In this document: in pieces, positions 56,222-64,000 of the stretch
Numbering within the stretch: position 1 is the stretch's first letter
How the letters are laid out: every line of letters starts with the position of its first letter
Source: Anagrus nilaparvatae
Taxonomy: Eukaryota; Arthropoda; Insecta; Hymenoptera; Mymaridae
DNA: 64,000 nucleotides
NCBI GenBank assembly: GCA_022575985.1
Contig: JAKSXM010000246.1
Location: forward strand, 12,728,001-12,792,000
Direction of reading: 5' to 3'
Notes under the pieces: model-generated
What the model was told of the DNA's origin: nothing
Databases searched by the model: none
The model's input: only the letters and a program-made list of their open reading frames with translations
Position numbers and translations under genes: made by a program

Positions 56222-58186
56222 TGGGCATATCTCACCAAGTGGTTATATTTCTAATTTTATAAAATAAATTTTATTTTTGAGAGCACAATAATGACATTTG
56301 GACAGAAGTTTTATAAAACAATAAAAATTAAGATTTTCTTTACGTAACTTAATTTTAAGCTACGGCGTTTGATAAATGAACTTCTTAAATTAAAAAATAT
56401 ATTTAAGGTTATAATTACTAAATGATGAAATTAGTTCTCAAAAATACTGAAAAATATAGCTGGTACATAAGAATAAATTTTATTTCTTTCCAAAAACCAA
56501 TAATAAGAAAATAAATTTTCAATTTTTTTATAAACAAAAAATTAAATGTTCTACATACTGCGCTATAGGTATAGCTATAGGCTAACCCCCCTGAACCTTT
56601 AACTCATTGCTCACATAAAGTCTAAAATATAGTTAACGTTAAAGCCTAAAATATACTTAACATATTAGTTATTAAAAAAAATATTTAAAAAAAATTTTTA
56701 TTTTTGCAGTTTCATAAAATTTTAATTTGTAAGAAAAGTTCCTGATTGTTTCAAAAAAATCACTCAAAGCATTCAAATTATTTGTCTTTAAACTTCCTAT
56801 TACCAAATAATTGTTTTAAAAATTCTTTATCGCATTATACCTAATTTTTATTTTACTACTGCTAAAATCATGGGCGGATCAAAAGGGGGGTGGTAAGGGT
56901 GATTGCCTCCCCTGAGATCCAAAAAATGCAAGTTTTTTTATCATAATTTTGTTTTTTTATACAAATTTCATAAGAAAACATACAAAATTTTGCTTAAGCG
57001 CCCCACCTCCTTAGGCCCTTTTCTGCATCCACCACTGGTTAAAATATAATCGAATTATCTTATTATAATTTATTAAATCATTTAGTTGTGCCTTCTATGA
57101 TTTTTGAAACATTTTTTTAGATTTTTTGATTTTTTTCAAAATGTATATTTCTTGAAATATAGATTTTAATGATCCACTAAGTAAGACCTACAACTACATA
57201 ATTTTATTTATTTTTTAAAGCACTAAATTCAAATCAAAAACATCTTTTTTGAACGAAAGATGAACGATGAACGAAGAATTAAATATACGTAATTCTTAAA
57301 CGTTTATTATTTTTAGGTTATTGGTAAACAATGCTTCTAAATTGTACGATTAGTTTATATAAAACTGAGGTTTATACATACAACACATTGAATCAAGCTA
57401 TGCCGTTTTTTTAAACTGAAATCTGATAAAACTTTACATAAATCACAAAAGATTTTGCGAAGATTTTTTAAAAATTGAACGAGTGCCATTAAAAAATGTT
57501 ATTTTAGTACCAAAATTACGTTTTTTTAAACTGAAATCTGATAAAACTTTACATAAATCACAAAAGATTTTGCGAAGATTTTTTAAAAATTGAACGAGTG
57601 CCATTAAAAAATGTTATTTTAGTACCAAAATTACGCATTGACAACAAAGCCTTTTGATCTCGATATCTACTAAATTATTGGAGACACCAGTTTTTCTCAA
57701 ATCACTTTCAAATTGTGAAACATTGTAGAGAATTTTCACAATAGTTATAAGTAAAAATTGTTCACGGCATTCATTTGTGGCTTAAAAAACTTTCTTTGGT
57801 CGTATTTATTGGAAAATGTGGTTACCAATATTTCAGCTGGCAGAATTTTTTTTAGAAAAGAAGCACACTGTTTTAATTATGTGAAGAATTTAAATATATT
57901 ATTAATTTATCAAAATCTATTTATAAAAAGGCAAATAGTTTTACGGCATTCCCTCTGTAATGTTAAGAATGTAAAAAACTTAACAAGGTTACCAACAAAA
58001 TATTAGGGTTTCGAATCATTCCAAGGCTGTTATTTCATAATAATTAAAGAAATTAGGCAAAAAAATTCTTGAGGCTTGAGAAGAAATATATTTAAATAAA
58101 TTTCAATAATTTTTTTTTTAACAGAAAGCTGGATATTCATTAAATCCCTCATGTATGCAATATAATCACTTGGTGAGATATGCCCA
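56222..58186. mobile_element. Tc1/mariner-like element with TA target duplication
   Basis: The left end TGGGCATATCTCACCAAGTG is matched by CACTTGGTGAGATATGCCCA at 58186, about 28 bp of terminal inverted repeat with few mismatches. TA flanks both sides (56220-56221 and 58187-58188), the target used by Tc1/mariner elements. The 1965 bp interior has no transposase frame; an 82-codon frame at 57758-58006 has no known relative. It holds a perfect 115 bp tandem duplication. It is therefore a non-autonomous or decayed copy. Confidence 0.82.
57405..57634 (+). repeat. Perfect 115 bp tandem duplication
   Basis: 57405-57519 and 57520-57634 appear identical by eye, each beginning GTTTTTTTAAACTGAAATCT and ending AGTACCAAAATTAC. 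It lies inside the Tc1-like element, so it arose after or within that element. Confidence 0.92.
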
Positions 58187-58906
58187 TATGAGTCATTCCA
58201 TGTAAAAAGTCACATGCTTTCCAGAACAAATACACAGATTTGACCCATTTAGGGCACACTTTTTTTTACATGAAATATGAAATCTGTCAATAATATATAA
58301 AATTTTACAGCCATTTATGTCAAAATTTTCATGAATTTTCGAGAACAATTAATATAGAGGACTTAGTTAAAATCCTGATTCAAGTTATAATTTTTTTTTT
58401 TAATTTAAAAAAATTAATTAAAAGTTTGTACCATATTATGTGCAACATGCATCGACGCTTTTGCCATATGGCTCATTATCGTTTTTTTTGTAAAAGTGAC
58501 GTACAGCACGTTTCTGACTACCAGATGCAAAAGTGAGTTGCAACAGCGAGCGCAGCCACAGGAAACGAATTCAAATTATATTTTTTAAGCGTATTTTTAA
58601 CATATAAAACATATTTTATGAATTAGGCTCCAGTCGAGGCTCCAGTGCAATGCACAGAGAACGAAGGCACATTCTACAACTATCCGGTAAACTCTTGCAA
58701 TAATATCTAAGGATTATATTTGCCAAAACTTTTTCACCAATGCATGGAGCTTATGATATTTTTTGCTTGCATAGGTGTCCAACGAGTGCAGAAAATTCGA
58801 TACCAAGTATTATGCCCGAGAGAGCAAAATGGTTATCTACAATTTATTGGTTTCTTATATAATAGGAAACACCATTGTTTTTTTTTATTTTATGACGTAG
58901 TACCAT
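58187..58906. other. AT-rich DNA with small CG patch
   Basis: A CG-containing patch near 58500-58565 (GCAACAGCGAGCGCAGCCAC) resembles the words in other short repeats here. No gene. Confidence 0.45.
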
Positions 58907-58963
58907 AGAATAATATTACTGCGTATTATTCTAGAATAATATTACTGCGTATTATTCTATGGT
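58902..58963. repeat. Double 26 bp hairpin repeat
   Basis: AGAATAATATTACTGCGTAT plus TATTCT occurs twice in tandem (58907-58932 and 58933-58958). Each copy has AGAATAATA and TATTATTCT as stem. TACCAT and ATGGTA extend the symmetry on the outside. Confidence 0.85.
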
Positions 58964-61900
58964 AGTATACCTAGTTATTTTATATGGAATTACTATTATA
59001 AATACCGTTTTCGCTCGATATTTTAGATCTGAGACCTTATTGTTTCCTTATTGTTTTAAAATTTTTATACTACAATTTTTTTTCTTTTTGGACGTAATAA
59101 ATTCTTTATTTTTTAATTTCTATTTTTTCCGCCAAAAAATAAAAAAATGCCATTCTTTTTCTTTGGTGGAATTACCTACTTTTTGCACGAAAGTTCCAGT
59201 TCTAGTACATTTGGTGTCACTATATTTTTCATAATAATGGCAAATTTCCAACTCTCATTCTTATTGCCGCAGTAAAATTCTATTTGTGGAATGCGGATTA
59301 TTTTTATACTTAAGCGTTTGCAAAAAATCTGAATCGTTAAACATTTTTCAAGTCTCCTAATACCGCTGCCCGCATATAATTATCTTAAATGAACCAAAAA
59401 AAAATATTTTTTTAATTATCTTTTCATTTTGAGTAATTTGCAATAGTTTAATTAACAAAAAAAAAATAATTTCTTTGGAATCCCCCCTTATATATATTTA
59501 ATAATCAAAGATGGATATATAAAAAGTAGTGCTAGTTTTATTTTAAATTCCGCTTGCGGCAAGCAGATTAAAAAATTTATACAGTGATGCACTACTGTGA
59601 GACATAGCTAAACATATTAATATTTTTTTTAAGCCATTGAAGAATAAATTTAATACCCGTAAAATAAAAATTACCAGTCCTGAAAATGACCATGAAATTT
59701 TTTACTATACAAAAAATTATTGTGATAAAATTAACACTTTTTAATGCACATCACACATGTTAGCATGTATTTTCATAAAGCATTTCTTTCTTTAAAAATA
59801 CACTGAAAAAAGTATAAAAGCATTAGATTTAAAAAATTTGAGCGTACACACGTCCACAATACAGCAAGTATGCTAATGTATAATTTTTTCTAATTGCGGG
59901 AATTTCAAAACGTAGTTAAACGTAGTACAGTTAACTTTTTAGCTTTTAGATTTTTCATTCAAAAAATTTTATTGTTTTTATTGTAAAGAATTTTGAAAAA
60001 AAAAACAGCTGCTTTATCGAATAGAGATATAGATAGAAAAAATAATGAAGAAATTTGAATAAATTTTAGATTATTTTATAATAGGCATGGAAAAGGAAAA
60101 AAAACTCAAACAAATAAAGAAAAAGAAATACCTGATTTTAAAATTATTTCTAGTCAGTCACTATTAAAGTTTCATGATAGATAGTCTAGAGATTATGAGT
60201 AAAAAAAAAATTTTTATTTGTAATCAATGCTTTGTTGTGAGTTTATGAGTGAATTATTAAAAATTACAAATTATTAAAATCTGAATTGTAAGTTTAGTTG
60301 TGTACTATTTTTAATTATATTTTCAAAAATTTCGTTTAAAGTTTTAATTGAAAAGTTGTTTTGTTTATTCTAAGTGTTTTTTTTTTATAATAAAAGTGAA
60401 GTTTTTAAAAATAAAAAAAATGAAATAAAAAATGAAAATAATAATCGAACATTCATGGACAAATGAATCTTTTGAAATTAATTATGTACGCATTAGGGAT
60501 TAAAATTGCACTTTCTAGGAGTTGTATAAGTAAAAACTAACTTTAAAAATGGTAACAGTGGTCTAAATCACCTTACAGGTAGCACTTTAAGCTCAAAGTA
60601 TTCTTTTTTTATATCAAAATTTATTGAAGAATGGTCGATTAGACGCAAGTGGATTAAAATTAAATTTTTAAATTAAAATCGTATTTATTTACCAACTTAA
60701 AAAACAGTATGATTTCAAAAGTGGATTAAACTAGTTCGTCTTTTAACGTACAGTAAAAAAAATTACGTTTGTGGCAGCCATTTTTTTTTTTTAATTATTG
60801 CAAATGACTTGAAACATAAATAAATTTAAATAAATGAGTTTTACGCATTCAAAATATGAGCACCACGGGATGGTGGAACTTAAAAAAAAATTTTAAACCA
60901 AAAAAAAAAAACAATGGTTTTACCAAAAAAACCAAAATTTTTATTTACACTTTTTTTGTGTGTTTTATGTCATATGCAAATATTTAAAAGAAAAATAATT
61001 GTCTGACTGACATAACCTGGATTCGAGCAACTGGATTTTTTTTCAATGTATTTTCTTGTTTTTTTTTTCTTCTCAATCAAAAATTATAATTTCATCATAA
61101 AATAACCAAAAATATCATAAATATCATAAATATTTTTTTATAAATATCCAATTTTATTTAAAAAAATATTCTACACTGAACAAAAATTTCGCTTGACGCA
61201 AGCAGAAATATTCCGTTTGCGGTAAACGGAATCTCCGCTAACTGAAAACGGGATTCCGCTTGTGGCTCGCGGAATTTTTTTTCTTCTCAAACGATTGCAA
61301 ATGATTTGAAACGTAAAGAAAAAAATTTTTTCTTTTTTTTTTTTTTAATTTCTTTACGTTTCAAGGTGGTTTCAAGTAATTTTAAATCAAATGACAAAGT
61401 ATAAAAATTTTACTAAAAATTATGTCAAATTTCAAAAATCCAAGATGGAAAATTAATTATAATAAACTGCATTTAATAGTAAAATTTCAAAGAGCATTAA
61501 GTCTACCGCCCCTAAATTTATGATAATTTTTTATTAAAAAAATTATATGTTACAAATATGTTTAAAAATAAAAAGAATTCATTTTATTAAAAACAAAAAA
61601 AAATATATGTGAATTACAATAATGCATAAATTTTGGATCAGTAGGGGGGTTTGAGTTTTAAAATTTAAATGTACGTATACTGCATTTATGAAAATTATGC
61701 TAATCATATGAGAATAGTAATATGTGTGTAATTGTTATTGGTACGCATACGTGACACGATTTTTAATTGGTAATTTTGCAAAAATCTGCTGTTCATATGC
61801 GTAAAAACAGGCCTGCGTAAAAATAATTTTTATTGTTAAAAAAAAGTTACTTTTGAAACTAAGAAATAAAAAGGAGCTGATAGAACTTGAAAAAAAAACA

Positions 61901-62045
61901 AAATAATTTGTTCAATTTTTTTTTTTTTATTGATAAAACGTCTTATCAAAATTTTAACTTTCTCACGAATAAAATATTGAAACTAAAAAAAAAAATTAAA
62001 AATGAATAATTTTGTATTTTTTAGGTAAAATAAAAAATATTTACA
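58964..62045. other. AT-rich DNA upstream of the kinesin light chain-like gene
   Basis: About 3 kb with few features: a word pair forming a hairpin (TTCCGTTTGCGGTAAACGGAA, about 61210-61230) beside CGCTTGACGCAAGC, and long A or T runs. TTTTTTAG at 62017-62024 precedes the ATG by about 20 bp and could be the acceptor of a 5' UTR intron. No coding frame recognised. Confidence 0.4.
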
Positions 62046-63368
62046 ATGAGTTTCTACAAAGATTTATCAGAAAAATTGCACCTAGTTGCTAACAATTTAG
62101 AAGAATTAAGAGAAAAAAATTCAAAAATAATATACGAAACTCAAATTAAATACGAAATAGATGATAAAGATGATAAGATAAATAATTTAAATAAAAAAAA
62201 AATATTAAATGATAATATTGAAAAAATAGATAAAGGTTTAACAGATGCTGATTTAATCATTGATTTAATCAATTATTTTAAAAAATTAGAAAAAGAAAAT
62301 ACATTGTTTAAATGTAAACTCAAACGTCTTAATGAAACGAATCTTTGGATAACGGAGGAACTTAGTCACACACAAAGAAAACTTCAAGATAGTGAGCAAC
62401 AGGTATAAACATTTGAATATTTTTTATTTGTTTTCTTTTTTTTTTATCTAATTTAAAAAAAAAAAACTTTTTTTAAGCGTTTTTTTATTAGAAATTAAAA
62501 AAATTTTTTTTATTAATATCAATAAAAAAATTTTAATAGGCTGGCTTATCTACTCAAAAATTTTACAGTTATCAAAAACAATGTAAATATTTGTGTATTT
62601 TATTTATTTTATGGTTCAAAATACATAATATTTACGTCAGATACATAAATTGAAAGTTTTATTTACTTTATATTTTTTAACAAAACCGTTTTTGTTGAAA
62701 TGTAGTAAGAAACCTAGATTTAGCGATTGCTGCTGATAGATTGTGATCCATTTTGAAATTCCAAAGGTAATATCCTATTGAAAAATTGAATGCGGTACTT
62801 GCTTTTATTTTTGCGTGATACGAGACGTGATACCATCAATGATCCACAGAACCGCAAAAATGAGCCGTAAACTGCAAGCGCAAATCAAATCGAAAAACAA
62901 AAATCTAACTTATCCAACTTATCTTTACTAACGTATTAAAAAATTAACTGTTCAAGAGTTTCGGCACATAAGATGAGTTAGATAAAATAATTTTTTTAAT
63001 TTTCGTAATTTCAAAAAATAAAAAAGTACGTTATGTAAATATAGATCGTACACAAAAATCATAAAAATTTTGATCCATTCAGACACCATATTTAAAAATT
63101 TTTGATTACATGAAACTAATTTAATTTTCAATATAAGAACATAATTTAAATAAAATTAACATTAAAAATTTTGAACAGGTTGCCAAACTTGAAGAAGAAA
63201 AAAAACATTTGCAATTTATTCTAAGTTTAAATAATGATGCTGACAAAGTAGTAAATACTAATAATACAGAATCAAAATTAATATGCGATAATAAATCATC
63301 AAAACATCAAAAAGATATATTATTTTCTTCAAACTATTATCACACGTTTAGAAAGGATAAAAAAAATG
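62046..63368 (+). CDS. Kinesin light chain-like gene, first two coding exons
   Basis: Kinesin light chains join kinesin-1 heavy chain through an N-terminal coiled coil and bind cargo through TPR repeats. Exon 1 (62046-62402, 119 codons, donor GT at 62403) begins with MSFYKDLSEKLHLVANNLEE; a heptad-like region follows, then LEKENTLFKCKLKRLNE, WITEELSHTQRKLQDSEQQ. Exon 2 (63179-63368, after TTTTGAACAG) reads in phase 0 VAKLEEEKKHLQFILSL and then a polar linker, to a donor GT at 63369 (phase 1). The W-x-x-[ED]EL-x-x-TQ-x-KLQ-x-SEQ-x-VA-x-LEEEKKHL core is characteristic of the family (known pattern). The N-terminal 60 residues and the linker differ greatly from usual kinesin light chains, so this is a divergent paralogue or an ageing copy. 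No TPR exon lies in the last 600 bp of the window. Confidence 0.85.
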
Positions 63369-64000
63369 GTAATATAAATTTTTGATAATTATTATTCAGT
63401 ATTTCAGCTTATTATAATTTTTTTAATTAATCTTTTTTTTTCAGTGTGCTAGGTGCCTAAAAATTTTGTCTAAATAAATAATAAATTAAGAGTAATTCCA
63501 TGGATAAATAGCACAAAATGGAACGCGAGGTCTCAGAATTAAAAACTTTTATTTTTATTCGAAAAAACTACTTAAAATTAGATGATTCACCAAATCTGAA
63601 GGTTTTTTATGGATTTTTAAGAGAGTTATGCTGTTCTCAAGTTTTTTGGTAAAATCGCTCTCCTCAGCCACCATTTTTGAAAGTTCCGTAAAAAAGCTCC
63701 GGGAAACGTTAAAAAATAAAAAAAAAAAAAGGTTTTCGATGTAAAATTTGATGAGGAATTCGAATTTTCAGTCTGATTTTCCCCATTCTGTGCCCATTCG
63801 CGGGAAAATTCAAATTTCTGCCCCAAATTTGACAACTTTAAGTGAAAATAGTTAAATGGCTTCCCACTGAGAAAAAAAATTTTTTCTTCTGAAATTTTTC
63901 CAAAAGTTCATATATATCATAGAAAAAATTTTCCTGAGGGTAATTTTTTATATAAGAGAGTAATGGTGATTTTAGTGAATTTTTCAATTTTCTCATTTTT
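63369..64000. other. Presumed intron 2 of kinesin light chain-like gene, no exon seen
   Basis: AT-rich. The 69-codon minus-strand frame at 63626-63835 resembles nothing. A TPR-coding exon would be expected further downstream. Confidence 0.4.

Noticed and set aside
58907..58958. TAATATTAC, the nonanucleotide of CRESS-DNA virus origins, inside a hairpin repeat
   Set aside because: The nine bases overlap the stem rather than the loop, no Rep-like frame is nearby, and such an AT-rich word is expected by chance in this composition.
1..64000. tRNA, rRNA, or endogenous virus genes
   Set aside because: I looked for tRNA-like cloverleaf blocks, rRNA words and viral capsid or polymerase frames on both strands and saw none; the only polymerase-like frames are LINE relics.

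Overview
This is a strongly AT-rich, intron-containing, repeat-dense stretch of an animal genome, almost certainly an insect. An insect odorant receptor gene with five clean exons and a divergent insect ionotropic receptor fix the broad group. The receptor C-terminus and general style suggest a parasitoid wasp (Hymenoptera, perhaps Braconidae), but that is inference. No prokaryotic, organellar, tRNA or rRNA feature was seen.

Host genes are few. A complete five-exon odorant receptor lies on the minus strand at 43324-46563; all splice sites and phases can be read, giving 391 codons plus a stop. A divergent ionotropic receptor lies at 16339-18334 (minus), intact except for one single-base frameshift in a T run beside the pore loop, with a decayed relative just downstream (16000-16290). 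A first-exon-like odorant receptor fragment is at 8735-9202 (minus). The first two coding exons of a divergent kinesin light chain paralogue are at 62046-63368 (plus), with the TPR part beyond the window. The chemoreceptor pieces fit an expanding and decaying chemosensory repertoire embedded in repeats.

The rest is mobile and repetitive DNA. Retrotransposon relics: R1-like LINE 3' end (5402-6060), LINE 3' tail (6100-6417), LINE thumb relic (19180-19345), CR1-like LINE with PHD-type ORF1 and truncated endonuclease (26166-27853), R1-like EN-RT relic (33290-34110), CR1/L2-like ORF2 3' end with A-tail (36287-37157), RT palm relic (42527-42720). DNA-transposon-like elements: a foldback-like element with minisatellite arms (about 955-3945), a 1.9 kb long-palindrome element (11335-13224), a 282 bp hairpin (15160-15441), a 1.8 kb long-TIR element carrying the last part of a KRBA2-like transposon integrase (27854-29666), a 4.3 kb long-TIR element (35574-39919) flanked by an apparently perfect 259 bp direct repeat, a head-to-tail cluster of CpG-rich hairpin MITEs with TTA junctions (40555-41790), a pogo-like MITE inside an odorant receptor intron (45600-46154), and a TA-flanked Tc1/mariner-like TIR element (56222-58186).

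Tandem repeats are abundant: about 128 bp units at 586-930, about 56 bp units at 955-2322 and 3353-3945, about 141 bp units at 3946-4700, AAAGGGCAAA-containing units at 37700-38190, 25 bp units at 54667-55082, 33 bp units at 55424-55520, and a perfect 115 bp duplication at 57405-57634. A dispersed repeat family with a TG/CA microsatellite and a hairpin terminus recurs at 31.7-33.2 kb and 49.9-53.1 kb. The most promising unusual structures are the 259 bp direct repeats around the long-TIR element, the foldback element with minisatellite arms, the MITE concatemer, and a dispersed palindromic repeat (7.5 kb and 54.2 kb) whose empty site is visible in the partner arm of an inverted repeat.
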